Origin: a virus
Length of the DNA stretch: 47,884 bases
Reading direction: 5' to 3' (one strand)
IMG/VR virus record: IMGVR_UViG_3300047195_000739
Span: 1-47,884 of that record
The notes beneath the pieces were generated by a model. It was given only the letters and a program-made list of their open reading frames with translations, made no database searches and was not told the origin of the DNA. The position numbers and the translations under genes are program-made. Below are positions 34,598 through 41,538 of the stretch, one piece after another (the stretch's first letter is position 1; every line of letters starts with the position of its first letter).

Positions 34598-35824
34598 ATG
34601 GCATCAATACCTACAAATATTCAGACTGCACTTATCTCAGGAGGTGTCAGGATAACATGGGATGAAACATTTACCAATGCACAGCAAATTCAACTTTGGG
34701 TTTCCATAAATAGTGCTGCCTATGTTTTACTTGCTACAATAAATTGTGGTATAAAGACTTATGATCATGTAATTGCAGGAGTTACTACTAAGTATAAATT
34801 AAGGTCTGTTCTAATAGACCATTATTCTAATTTCAATTCTATTCCCGTATCAGCACCTGCACCACTTATTTTTACATTGACTTCAAATGGAGATGGATCG
34901 GGAGTGTCGGAACTTAGATTTGAAGTAAGTGAGAACACAACAGCGACACTTTCCGGTACTGCAAAATTTTATACTGATGCAGCAGGGACATTAAGTGAGA
35001 GTTCGACATGGTTAATTACATCAGGGGCATTAAGACTTATTTATGTAAAAGTCCCTTCTGGAACAGCAACTTTAAAAGTTAAAAATGTAATTACAAAATG
35101 GGGTGCTGATTATGGAGAAGCAATATTAAGTGGATGGGAAAATCCGGCTCCAAGTGGTGCTTTCAATTATCCTAATATTGATATTGATGTTTCCACGATG
35201 ACCAAAACAACATCTTTAAATATTTTTGGATGTAATACTGTTCACGGAGATATCTCGGGATTAACTCAACTTACATATATTGAGATAGCTAATGGTTATA
35301 CAGCGGGATCATATGAAAATCCGAATATTCAACCAGGAGAGGGATGTACGATAACAGGTAATGTTGCATTATTAACTCATTTAACTGTTATTGATGTATG
35401 GGAAAAAATTCATCTGACAGGGGATATTTCAGGATTAACAAGTCTGACAGTAATATGGATGGCAACCAATAACTTTAGTGTATTTACAGGTAGTATCAAT
35501 GCCTTGATAAATATGACATATATGGTCGTAAATGCCGGTTCTGTTCTAACTGGTTCATTAGCAGGATTAATACACCTAACAAGAGTCATACTTAATAATC
35601 CTATTTCAATTACTATTCCCAATGTGACAAATATTATCAATTTGATTTATCTATATGCTACTTTAACACTTACTTCTACTAATATAAATCAGATACTTGC
35701 AAATTTGGTGGCAAATGGGAAAACAAATGGTCTGCTTACTCTGTATAATGGAACTCCAACAGGACAAGGAGTAACAGATGTAGGCACATTACAAACAAGG
35801 GGATGGACTGTAACAACGGGATAA
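34598..35824 (+). CDS. Leucine-rich-repeat protein with FN3-like module, 408 aa
   Basis: Residues about 1-90 are an FN3-like module (TALISGGVRITWDETF, IQLWVSINSAAY) like that of 33529-34596. Residues about 200-360 have irregular leucine-rich repeats: GDISGLTQLTYIEIANG, NVALLTHLTVIDVWEKIH, GDISGLTSLTVIWMATN, GSLAGLIHLTRVILNN. Such repeats bind proteins or glycans and are common in Bacteroidota phage fibres. There is no signal peptide, so unlike the four exported neighbours it could be a true virion part. It may use the same attachment point as 33529-34596. Confidence 0.8.
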   Translation: MASIPTNIQTALISGGVRITWDETFTNAQQIQLWVSINSAAYVLLATINCGIKTYDHVIAGVTTKYKLRSVLIDHYSNFNSIPVSAPAPLIFTLTSNGDGSGVSELRFEVSENTTATLSGTAKFYTDAAGTLSESSTWLITSGALRLIYVKVPSGTATLKVKNVITKWGADYGEAILSGWENPAPSGAFNYPNIDIDVSTMTKTTSLNIFGCNTVHGDISGLTQLTYIEIANGYTAGSYENPNIQPGEGCTITGNVALLTHLTVIDVWEKIHLTGDISGLTSLTVIWMATNNFSVFTGSINALINMTYMVVNAGSVLTGSLAGLIHLTRVILNNPISITIPNVTNIINLIYLYATLTLTSTNINQILANLVANGKTNGLLTLYNGTPTGQGVTDVGTLQTRGWTVTTG

Positions 35825-35834
35825 ATTAAACAAT

Positions 35835-36272
35835 ATGTATTTATTAATTGCATTCTTATTAATTCTCTTTGAGCAAATCGCTCACGGACTTGAGACAGCA
35901 GGTCATAAGACATTGGCAGGAATGGTATTTTTTGTCTTTCTGGCAAGTGTTTATCTGATGATTTTCGCATGGGTTACTGGAAAGAAATTCCCTTTTAAAA
36001 TTAAATATATTCCACTTTGGCAAATAATTATAGGTGTTGTACTGGTAAGATTCGGAATAGGTGACTTGATCTGGAATATTTCAGCAGGTCAGTCAATCTT
36101 TTATATAGGCAATACAAAGGTTTATGATTTTATAATGGGATGGCTTGTTAACGACATGAAAATGCAGTTAAACTTGATTTGGTTTGCAAAGGCAATAGCG
36201 TTATTCTGGGGCGTGGCATGGCTGTTAGGATGGAAGGACGGAATAGTCAGATTATTTAAAAAAGATAAATAA
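35835..36272 (+). CDS. Multi-pass membrane protein, 145 aa
   Basis: About four transmembrane helices can be read (YLLIAFLLILFEQIA, MVFFVFLASVYLMIFAWVTG, WQIIIGVVLVRFGIGDLIWN, WFAKAIALFWGVAWLLGW), with a basic C-terminus (VRLFKKDK). It starts 10 bases after the fibre operon and shares its last base with the next start. Multi-helix topology next to endolysin genes fits a holin-type or membrane-modifying protein. No family is recognised. Confidence 0.75.
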   Translation: MYLLIAFLLILFEQIAHGLETAGHKTLAGMVFFVFLASVYLMIFAWVTGKKFPFKIKYIPLWQIIIGVVLVRFGIGDLIWNISAGQSIFYIGNTKVYDFIMGWLVNDMKMQLNLIWFAKAIALFWGVAWLLGWKDGIVRLFKKDK

Positions 36273-36637
36273 TGGTAATAAAAGACTCATCTTCTAAAGG
36301 TTTGATAATATGTGCACTTGTAATGATAATATTACAGGGAGGTAATCTGGTCGGAGTAGCTATTAATTCATCTGCAATCAAAAATCAATCAGATGATATG
36401 GTTGAGGCATCAGCAAAATTGAATTTTGTAAGTAAAGATTATGTACCAATGTGGTTTTTGGAAGGATTACAGAAAAATAACGATTATAAAACTCAGGAGA
36501 TAATTGCGGTCTTACAAGGGGACGATGTGAAAATTAAAGAGATAAATGAGAAATATATTGATTTTCAACGTACAATGCTTAATAATCTTTCACAGATGCG
36601 AGGAGGTTATAACAATATTATAAGAGGAGTAAAATGA
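36272..36637 (+). CDS. Single-pass membrane protein, spanin-like topology, 121 aa
   Basis: One helix near residues 9-31 (GLIICALVMIILQGGNLVGV) is followed by a mostly helical outer domain (SAIKNQSDDMVEASAKLNFV, KIKEINEKYIDFQRTMLNNL). An N-terminal anchor with a helical periplasmic part is the layout of inner-membrane spanins or lysis accessory proteins. It overlaps the peptidase gene by 4 bases. The function is inferred only from layout. Confidence 0.65.
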   Translation: MVIKDSSSKGLIICALVMIILQGGNLVGVAINSSAIKNQSDDMVEASAKLNFVSKDYVPMWFLEGLQKNNDYKTQEIIAVLQGDDVKIKEINEKYIDFQRTMLNNLSQMRGGYNNIIRGVK

Positions 36638-37083
36638 TAACCTTGCCTACTTTTTTCACACTCGATGAACTTGTTTGTCCGCACGTGTACGATTATTATG
36701 GAAAAATAGCATGGCAGTTTTTAGATATAAGACTTATTACAACTTTAGAAACTATCAGGGATCGAATCAATAAGAAGATCTTTATCAATAACTGGCAGGT
36801 ACATGGTGAATATGATGAACGGGGATTAAGATGTTATAAATGCAATATTGTTAAATATAAAATGTTGGATTATAAAATGTATATGTCAGCTCATTTATTA
36901 GGTAAAGCGGCTGATTTTGAAGTTGAAGGATTAATAAGTGAAGAAGTCAGGCAATGGATTGTTAAGAATAAAAATTGGTGGCCTTATTCAATTCGATTAG
37001 AAAAAGATACTCCACATGTCCATTTGGATTTATTTGATTCATTTGATCCGGAAAGAGAAAAAGTTTATTTATTTAATAAATGA
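36634..37083 (+). CDS. Peptidase M15-type endolysin, 149 aa
   Basis: This is probably an L,D- or D,D-type peptidase that cuts peptidoglycan cross-links at lysis. FFTLDELVCP is the usual N-terminal segment. The zinc site is S-A-H87-L-L-G-K-A-A-D94 (SAHLLGKAADFEV), and the second motif HVHLD near residue 129 provides the third ligand and catalytic region. The length is typical of phage M15_3 enzymes. It lacks a signal peptide, so it needs a holin. The last bases overlap a 29-aa membrane ORF. Confidence 0.9.
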   Translation: MITLPTFFTLDELVCPHVYDYYGKIAWQFLDIRLITTLETIRDRINKKIFINNWQVHGEYDERGLRCYKCNIVKYKMLDYKMYMSAHLLGKAADFEVEGLISEEVRQWIVKNKNWWPYSIRLEKDTPHVHLDLFDSFDPEREKVYLFNK

Positions 37084-37169
37084 AAGAGAAACTTGAAGAT
37101 ATTTTTGATTGGTGCGTAATTGGAATAATTTTTATACTTTTGGTGTATAGTTTAATTAAAATATTTTAA
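37080..37169 (+). CDS. Very small membrane protein in lysis region, 29 aa
   Basis: ATG 37080 overlaps the endolysin stop (ATGA); the frame ends at 37167-37169. MKEKLEDIFDW is followed by a membrane helix (CVIGIIFILLVYSLIKIF). A single-helix micro-protein next to the endolysin may be a pinholin or an antiholin, though topology alone cannot tell. Confidence 0.55.
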   Translation: MKEKLEDIFDWCVIGIIFILLVYSLIKIF

Positions 37170-37172
37170 GAT

Positions 37173-37922
37173 ATGTGTCTATTTAAAAAGAAACCACCGA
37201 TAGTCCCGATAACAGGCGACAAAGTTGCATTATTGTTTGGGATAAATGATTACATGGGAAACGGAAATGATCTCTCAGGTTGTTTAAATGATATTGATGA
37301 CGTTGAAAAAAAACTTAATAAAGAGTTTCCTGGATTCCAGATTAAGAAGTTCAAAGATTCGGAAGTCACAACTCAGAGATTCATTTCAGAGATTGAATCA
37401 GTTTTGCAATCAGTTGCAAAATTAATTTACATTCACTATTCAGGTCACGGTACAACCAATAATGTATCTCAGGCTCTTTATCTTTATAATGGCCCACTAT
37501 GGGAAAATGTAATTTATGATCTTGAAGATAAGACTCCAATGACGGTGCGAGTTATTGCAAAGTTTGATAGTTGTTTCTCAGGTGGGTTGCATGACCGGAT
37601 ATTCCTTTTAGGGCAAAGTTTCAAGAATAGATTTTATCCTATGCCTAGCATTACATTCACAAAACTGCCATTGAGAAAATTTGCAGAACGTGATTACCAT
37701 AAATGGGATATTTGGGCTGCGTGTGGACCTGGTCAGACAGCAGCAGATGCCAGTTTTAATAATAGAGCAAACGGGGCATTTACATTTATGGACAATAAGA
37801 GTTATGGGCCGACGACAAAGAATAGTGATGAAATCACATCATGTATCGATTTATTAAGAATAAATAATTTTGAACAGATTCCCGAATTTGACGGGCATCC
37901 TGATAATATAGTATTCATTTAA
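37173..37922 (+). CDS. Metacaspase-like cysteine protease (peptidase C14), 249 aa
   Basis: KVALLFGINDYMGNGNDLSG and LNDIDDVEKKLNKEF are the opening strand and helix of a caspase-type p20 domain. The catalytic pair is present: H92 in YIHYSGHG and C134 in KFDSCFSGG, in the usual 'YSGHG...DSCxSGG' order. WDIWAACGPGQTAADA and NGAFTF fit the last strands, so the domain is complete. Prokaryotic metacaspases cut after Arg or Lys. Here the gene lies between endolysin and holin candidates. It may process a virion or lysis protein, or act on host defence proteins. No signal peptide is seen. Confidence 0.88.
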   Translation: MCLFKKKPPIVPITGDKVALLFGINDYMGNGNDLSGCLNDIDDVEKKLNKEFPGFQIKKFKDSEVTTQRFISEIESVLQSVAKLIYIHYSGHGTTNNVSQALYLYNGPLWENVIYDLEDKTPMTVRVIAKFDSCFSGGLHDRIFLLGQSFKNRFYPMPSITFTKLPLRKFAERDYHKWDIWAACGPGQTAADASFNNRANGAFTFMDNKSYGPTTKNSDEITSCIDLLRINNFEQIPEFDGHPDNIVFI

Positions 37923-37933
37923 AACTTAAAATC

Positions 37934-38137
37934 ATGTTAACAAATTTGAGTTGGAAAACAACAGTATTAGGGATTCTACTTGCTATTGTGGTGGTAGTTG
38001 CGCCCCTGCTTCAGACTGGAACTGTCACATGGAAGGACATAACAATTGCCGTTCTTCTTGCTGTAGCTGGTTATCTTCAGAAGGATAAAGATGTTACCGG
38101 GGGAACCAGAAGTAATAACCAAAAGGTAATAAAATGA
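37934..38137 (+). CDS. Holin candidate, 67 aa
   Basis: Two hydrophobic stretches (TTVLGILLAIVVVVAPLLQT and TIAVLLAVAGYL) with a short polar turn (GTVTWKD) and a charged C-terminus (KDKDVTGGTRSNNQKVIK) are the class II holin layout. Its size and place after lysis enzymes fit. The holin would make the inner-membrane lesion that releases the M15 endolysin. It overlaps the next gene by 4 bases. Confidence 0.75.
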   Translation: MLTNLSWKTTVLGILLAIVVVVAPLLQTGTVTWKDITIAVLLAVAGYLQKDKDVTGGTRSNNQKVIK

Positions 38138-38610
38138 AAAGATTAATCATTGCACTTTTATTCGTTGCAATAACTTTTGCGAGTTATTCACAATCTGCTT
38201 GGAAGGGCTTTTTCAGGCCGATTCCGCGAGGCATTTATGAACCGATAGAAACTACCGACCGGGGGTACAGAGTTGATGAGAGTACGTCTTTCTGGCTATT
38301 CCGGCCAACTTTTCAACTGACTGCATTACAGTTTAACTTTGTAAACCCTATTACCGTATCTTCTTTGAGTTCGCTGGGAACAGGTTTAAGTTATCAGCAT
38401 TTTGTTAATGCTAATGGCGAACCTTATAATAATTATGGTTTTAATGCCTTAATTTTGTTTTCAGAAAATATCGGAGGAGTCGAACCTGCAAAATTATCAT
38501 TTGCTTTAACAGGTAATTTTTTGCAATATGTTTCAATAGGTGTAGGGTATTCCACATCAAATAAGACATTTTTTGCACTGACCGGTGTAGTAATTCATTT
38601 CAATCAGTAG
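38134..38610 (+). CDS. Exported outer-membrane beta-barrel-like protein, 158 aa
   Basis: Residues 1-19 form a Sec signal (RLIIALLFVAITFA, then SYS with Gln at +1). The mature part has amphipathic strands with many aromatic residues (WKGFFRPIP, FWLFRPTFQLTALQFNFV, VGTGLSYQHFV-like, FALTGNFLQYVSIGVGYS) and ends HFNQ. That fits a small outer-membrane barrel or a periplasmic partner. The 'AWKGFFRP...LTALQF..' pattern recurs beside holins in Bacteroidota phages. It may help disrupt the outer membrane or block superinfection. It is the last gene before a strong terminator. Confidence 0.75.
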   Translation: MKRLIIALLFVAITFASYSQSAWKGFFRPIPRGIYEPIETTDRGYRVDESTSFWLFRPTFQLTALQFNFVNPITVSSLSSLGTGLSYQHFVNANGEPYNNYGFNALILFSENIGGVEPAKLSFALTGNFLQYVSIGVGYSTSNKTFFALTGVVIHFNQ

Positions 38611-38639
38611 GTTTTTTCATAGTTGGTTAGTTTGGGTTT

Positions 38640-38673
38640 AGCAGGGAGATGTGGTTAACCTCCCTGCTTTTTT
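38640..38673 (+). terminator. Strong intrinsic terminator at the end of the late operon
   Basis: AGCAGGGAG (38640-38648) pairs perfectly with CTCCCTGCT (38660-38668) around an 11-nt loop, followed by six Ts (38668-38673). It is 30 bases after the last lysis gene and separates the late genes from the control hub. Confidence 0.92.
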
Positions 38674-38686
38674 ATTTCAAACATTA

Positions 38687-38716
38687 TTTGTTTATTCCAA
38701 AATTATTATATCTTTG
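38687..38716 (+). promoter_or_regulatory. Bacteroidota-type promoter for a short RNA
   Basis: TTTG at 38687-38690 and TATCTTTG at 38709-38716 (TAnnTTTG) are 18 bp apart. The expected start is near 38722. Only about 50 bases lie between this start and the next terminator hairpin, so the product would be a short RNA. Confidence 0.65.
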
Positions 38717-38721
38717 TATCG

Positions 38722-38772
38722 ACATGCTCACCCCGCTTCCCGATTGAACAGCGCGCTCAGGGTGGGCTTTTT
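38722..38772 (+). ncRNA. Candidate short structured RNA ending in a terminator hairpin
   Basis: GCTCACCC (38726-38733) pairs with GGGTGGGC (38760-38767) using one G-U pair, and CGCT (38734-38737) pairs with AGCG (38750-38753) inside. Five Ts follow (38768-38772). With the promoter just upstream, this would be an RNA of about 50 nt with no start codon in a useful frame. It could be a regulatory RNA, or a fail-safe terminator/attenuator for the downstream operon. Confidence 0.5.
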
Positions 38773-38815
38773 ATTTGTTCACAAAAAAAAGAACTAAAAT
38801 AATTGAAAAATTGTA

Positions 38816-38845
38816 TTGTTATATCAATTATATATATTACATTTG
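38816..38845 (+). promoter_or_regulatory. Bacteroidota-type promoter for the early/replication operon
   Basis: TTG (38816-38818, as ATTG) and TACATTTG (38838-38845, TAnnTTTG) are 19 bp apart in a very A/T-rich stretch. The expected start is near 38851, about 27 bases before the ATG at 38878. No other promoter is needed for the long run of genes that follows, so this is probably the main early promoter. Confidence 0.65.
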
Positions 38846-38877
38846 ATATATAATTACAAACCAATACCGCAAAGACA

Positions 38878-39063
38878 ATGAAAACACAAGACAGAATAGT
38901 AACAATTCAGTTACATAAATCGGACTTTAATCCTGAAATATGGGAAAGTCTTAGAAAAAATACATATTGGTATGATATTGTATTTATAGGTGAAAGAATC
39001 ATAAGAATAGTTACATGGGAAAGCAACTATGAATCAATTCAGGAAATATATAATTTTAATTAA
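38878..39063 (+). CDS. Hypothetical protein, first early gene, 61 aa
   Basis: This is a small alpha/beta protein (DRIVTIQLHKSDFNPEIWES, YDIVFIGERIIRIVTWESNY) with no known family. It is the first gene after the early promoter. Its start follows the motif CCGCAAAG (38867-38874), which also precedes the next gene. It may be an early host-takeover protein. Confidence 0.65.
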   Translation: MKTQDRIVTIQLHKSDFNPEIWESLRKNTYWYDIVFIGERIIRIVTWESNYESIQEIYNFN

Positions 39064-39074
39064 ACCGCAAAGAA

Positions 39075-39266
39075 ATGAAAACAGTAGAATTAAATTACAA
39101 TAAAACTTTTGCTCCCTGTACATACAAACAGGTATCTTATATGAGAACTTTTGCAAATTTTCACACAAAAGAAAGTACAACTCAAATAATGAAAAGACTT
39201 GCAATATTTGAAGCATCTGAAATAATAGAAGATTTAAAAAATGGCGAAGAGATAACATTAAAATAA
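39075..39266 (+). CDS. Hypothetical protein, 63 aa
   Basis: It is mostly helical after residue 20 (YKQVSYMRTFANFHTKESTT, QIMKRLAIFEASEIIEDLKN). The pattern 'T.kQv.ym...a.....es......rL...eAS.iI..L..G' resembles short SAP- or DUF3072-like modules that occur in phage proteins, but I do not assign a family. Its start is preceded by a second CCGCAAAG (39065-39072). Confidence 0.6.
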   Translation: MKTVELNYNKTFAPCTYKQVSYMRTFANFHTKESTTQIMKRLAIFEASEIIEDLKNGEEITLK

Positions 39267-39268
39267 CA

Positions 39269-39339
39269 CTTTGCGGTCGGGTGCGGGAAGAGGAAAACCC
39301 CTTTACAAAGATGAGGATATCCCCCCGCATTCGTTACCG
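39269..39339 (+). ncRNA. Structured intercistronic RNA element
   Basis: CGGT (39274-39277) pairs with ACCG (39336-39339), and CGGGTGCGGG (39278-39287) pairs with CCCGCATTCG (39324-39333) using two G-U pairs; AGAGG and CCCCTT form a small inner hairpin. The 5' edge CTTTGCGG (39269-39276) is the reverse complement of the CCGCAAAG found before the two upstream genes. It is not a normal terminator because no T-run follows. It may be a processing site, attenuator, or protein-binding leader for the GIY-YIG gene at 39356. Confidence 0.5.
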
Positions 39340-39355
39340 TTTAAAATAAATAATT

Positions 39356-39961
39356 ATGGAAGAAACTATCGGAATATATAAAATTCAATCTACCATAAAA
39401 CCTGAAAGAATCTATATTGGATCAGCGGTTAATTTCCATAATAGAATAAGACAGCATTTAAATAGATTAAAAAGAGGGAATCATCATTCAAATATACTTC
39501 AATGTCATTGCAATAAATATGGGATTGAAGATTTAGAATTTATAATTATAGAATATTGTTCTATCGAATCTTTGTTAGCCAGAGAACAATTTTATATCAA
39601 TACATTAAATCCATATTTCAATATTTCTCTGGTTGCGGGAAATCCAATGTTGGGAAGGAATCATAATGAATCAACAATACAGGGTATGAGAAATAGGCGG
39701 CATTCTAAAGAGACAAGACAGAAAATGAGTGAAGCGCAAATACGAAATGGGAATAAACCTCCATCAAATAAAAATATACCTCATTCAGAAATAAGGAAAA
39801 ACAAAATGCGGAATAATAAAAATGCAACAGGATCAATACGTTCATTAGAGTTCAGGGAAAATTTAAGATTATTGAAATCTGGAACTAAGGCAACTAATGA
39901 GGCCAGACAAAATATGAGGAAAGCATGGGAATTAAGAAAATTATCATTAATTAAATACTAA
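39356..39961 (+). CDS. GIY-YIG homing-endonuclease-like protein with NUMOD3 motifs, 201 aa
   Basis: The catalytic domain (about 1-90) has G6-I-Y8 and Y20-I-G22 with GSAVNFHNRIRQHLNRLK, where the conserved Arg is present, and the metal-ligand Glu in LLAREQFYINTLNP. The C-terminal half contains NUMOD3-type DNA-binding repeats: GRNHNESTIQGMRNRR, HSKETRQKMSEAQIRNGNKP and similar segments to the end. This combination is typical of homing endonucleases. It is free-standing, not in an obvious intron, and lies at the start of the early operon next to a structured RNA. It probably cuts competing phage DNA to spread itself. Confidence 0.9.
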   Translation: MEETIGIYKIQSTIKPERIYIGSAVNFHNRIRQHLNRLKRGNHHSNILQCHCNKYGIEDLEFIIIEYCSIESLLAREQFYINTLNPYFNISLVAGNPMLGRNHNESTIQGMRNRRHSKETRQKMSEAQIRNGNKPPSNKNIPHSEIRKNKMRNNKNATGSIRSLEFRENLRLLKSGTKATNEARQNMRKAWELRKLSLIKY

Positions 39962-39965
39962 GAAT

Positions 39966-40133
39966 ATGGAAGAATTTGTAGGGATTAATTTAGAATTACC
40001 AATAGATTTCAGTTTAGATCTTGATCAGTATATTCTTGATCTGAAAAGGACAGGAGTAAAAGTTTCAAAAGCAGAATTGATAATCAAATTTGCAAGGATG
40101 CAGTTTAATCGTGAATCTAAAAACTTGAAATAA
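39966..40133 (+). CDS. Hypothetical protein, 55 aa
   Basis: ATG 39966 to TAA 40131-40133. The product (MEEFVGINLELPIDFSLDLD, then YILDLKRTGVKVSKAELIIK) has an acidic N-terminus and a helical, basic C-terminus ending FNRESKNLK, like small ribbon-helix or partition-type DNA binders. The stop shares its last base with the next start. It was too short for a 60-aa cut-off. Family unknown. Confidence 0.6.
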   Translation: MEEFVGINLELPIDFSLDLDQYILDLKRTGVKVSKAELIIKFARMQFNRESKNLK

Positions 40134-40312
40134 TGAAAACAAGAAGTTTAATAGGATTTTTGCCTTTACTTGCATCAATGTTTGCCGGTGGTACAGATGC
40201 ACAGCCAGTTAGGAATATTTCAGGATATTCTGGAAATTCTATATTTATTCCCAGACATGGAAAATTCAAAGGATGGATGAAAGAAAACAGACGTTATAAA
40301 TCTTTGAAATAA
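40133..40312 (+). CDS. Small exported or membrane-associated protein, 59 aa
   Basis: ATG 40133 (shared base with the previous stop) to TAA 40310-40312. The N-terminus is signal-like (MKTRSLIGFLPLLASMFAGG, then TDAQP), and the rest is basic (RHGKFKGWMKENRRYKSLK). If cleaved before Gln it would release a cationic peptide of about 35 aa into the periplasm. The function is unknown. Confidence 0.58.
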   Translation: MKTRSLIGFLPLLASMFAGGTDAQPVRNISGYSGNSIFIPRHGKFKGWMKENRRYKSLK

Positions 40313-40467
40313 TGAATAACTTAATAAAAATTCAGAAACATCAAAACAGAACTCGTGAATTGTATGAACAGAAATTTACCCGTTCTGATTGGGATTTAAA
40401 AAAACCAGAAGCAATAAAATGGTTTAAGAAATGTCAGGAAATTGCAGCAAAAGAAATATTTGTATAA
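40312..40467 (+). CDS. Hypothetical basic protein, 51 aa
   Basis: ATG 40312 to TAA 40465-40467. The product is helical and basic (NNLIKIQKHQNRTRELYEQK, SDWDLKKPEAIKWFKKCQEI). Its start overlaps the previous stop, and it ends 1 base before the methyltransferase-like gene. The function is unknown. Confidence 0.55.
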   Translation: MNNLIKIQKHQNRTRELYEQKFTRSDWDLKKPEAIKWFKKCQEIAAKEIFV

Positions 40468-40468
40468 A

Positions 40469-41095
40469 ATGAAAGTCTTGAATCTTTATTGTGGTTTAGG
40501 AGGTAACCGTAAACTTTGGCAGGATGTTGAGGTAACTGCTATTGAAAATAACGAAAGTATAGCGAAATTTTACAATGACCATTTCCCAGAAGATAAATTA
40601 ATAATAACAGATGCACATGAATTTTTGTTAAATCATTATTCAGAATTTGATTTTATATGGAGTTCAATTGAATGTCCTTCACATAGTCGTGCTCGGTTTT
40701 GGGGTTCACGTCCAAATAATAAAATCAAACCGATATTTCCTGATATGAAACTTTATGAAGAAATTCTATTTTTAAAACATTATTTTAAAGGTAAATGGGT
40801 TGTTGAGAATGTTGTACCTTTTTATACACCATTAATTAATCCGTCTACAATAATCGGCAGACATTATTTTTGGTCTAATTTTATTATTACCACAATTAAT
40901 ATAAAAGAGGCTGATATTAATAGAGGAAAAATATATGAATGGCAAAATTTACATGGATTTGATATTTCAGGTTATAAGTTTACTTCCAGGCGGGATAAAA
41001 TTTTGAGGAATTGTGTTAATCCGGAATTAGGATTGCATATTTTAAATTGCGCTTTTAAAAAGGAAAATATTACTCAAAAAACAATATTTGATTAA
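40469..41095 (+). CDS. C5-cytosine-methyltransferase-like protein, variant active site, 208 aa
   Basis: I use ATG 40469 (MKVLNLYCGLGGNRKLW), not the upstream TTG. Motif I is LNLYCGLGG. FDFIWSSIECPSHSRAR sits where motif IV should be; the Cys is retained but the usual Pro-Pro-Cys is Ile-Glu-Cys. Motif VI is WVVENVVPFYTPL (ENV). RRDKILRNCV resembles motif VIII/X. At 208 aa it lacks a large target-recognition domain. Related small proteins are common in Bacteroidota phages. It may methylate cytosine with altered efficiency or be a non-catalytic DNA binder. It differs strongly from the 376-aa enzyme at 3802. Confidence 0.78.
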   Translation: MKVLNLYCGLGGNRKLWQDVEVTAIENNESIAKFYNDHFPEDKLIITDAHEFLLNHYSEFDFIWSSIECPSHSRARFWGSRPNNKIKPIFPDMKLYEEILFLKHYFKGKWVVENVVPFYTPLINPSTIIGRHYFWSNFIITTINIKEADINRGKIYEWQNLHGFDISGYKFTSRRDKILRNCVNPELGLHILNCAFKKENITQKTIFD

Positions 41096-41104
41096 TTCAC
41101 ACAA

Positions 41105-41338
41105 ATGCAACCGAGAATTACTTCACATGGTATTAATAGTTTTATCAGTTGTTTTCATTGCAATGAAGAACTGACTGATGATTTTCCTGGTAAAATTATT
41201 ACCTGGAAAAAGGACGGTAGAAATTACAGGGAAATTGTTTGCAAGGAGCATTTTATGAGAGTAGAATATATTGAGTTTCTGGCAGGATTGAATAAGTTTG
41301 AAGTAAGAAACTATCCTAATTATTTAAATATAATATAA
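41105..41338 (+). CDS. Small zinc-finger protein, 77 aa
   Basis: SCFHCNEEL gives CxxC near residues 15-18, and VCKEHF gives C..H near residue 42, together a likely zinc knuckle. Other visible features are LTDDFPGKIITWKKDGRNYR and a C-terminal FLAGLNKFEVRNYPN. It is probably a small DNA- or RNA-binding regulator. It shares its last base with the next start. Confidence 0.68.
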   Translation: MQPRITSHGINSFISCFHCNEELTDDFPGKIITWKKDGRNYREIVCKEHFMRVEYIEFLAGLNKFEVRNYPNYLNII

Positions 41339-41535
41339 TGGCAACAAAAGACGGACAATTAATTAAAGTCAGCGAATTAAAAAACGGAGACTTATTTTCA
41401 TTTAGGACAATTAAAAAACCTATATGGTGGCGATTCCTTGAAATTAAAGATGGATTGATAATTTATGAGGCAATCAAAGATAAGAATTATCAATTCACTT
41501 CACTGAGAACTTGGATTACAGTATTAAAAAAATAA
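41338..41535 (+). CDS. Hypothetical protein with KDGQLI motif, 65 aa
   Basis: MATKDGQLIKVSELKNGDLF repeats the N-terminal 'KDGQL' motif of 1675 and 1947. The remainder is a small beta-rich domain (FSFRTIKKPIWWRFLEIKDG, LIIYEAIKDKNYQFTSLRTW) of the kind that folds as an SH3-like barrel. The function is unknown. It overlaps 41105-41338 by one base. Confidence 0.68.
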   Translation: MATKDGQLIKVSELKNGDLFSFRTIKKPIWWRFLEIKDGLIIYEAIKDKNYQFTSLRTWITVLKK

Positions 41536-41538
41536 CTC

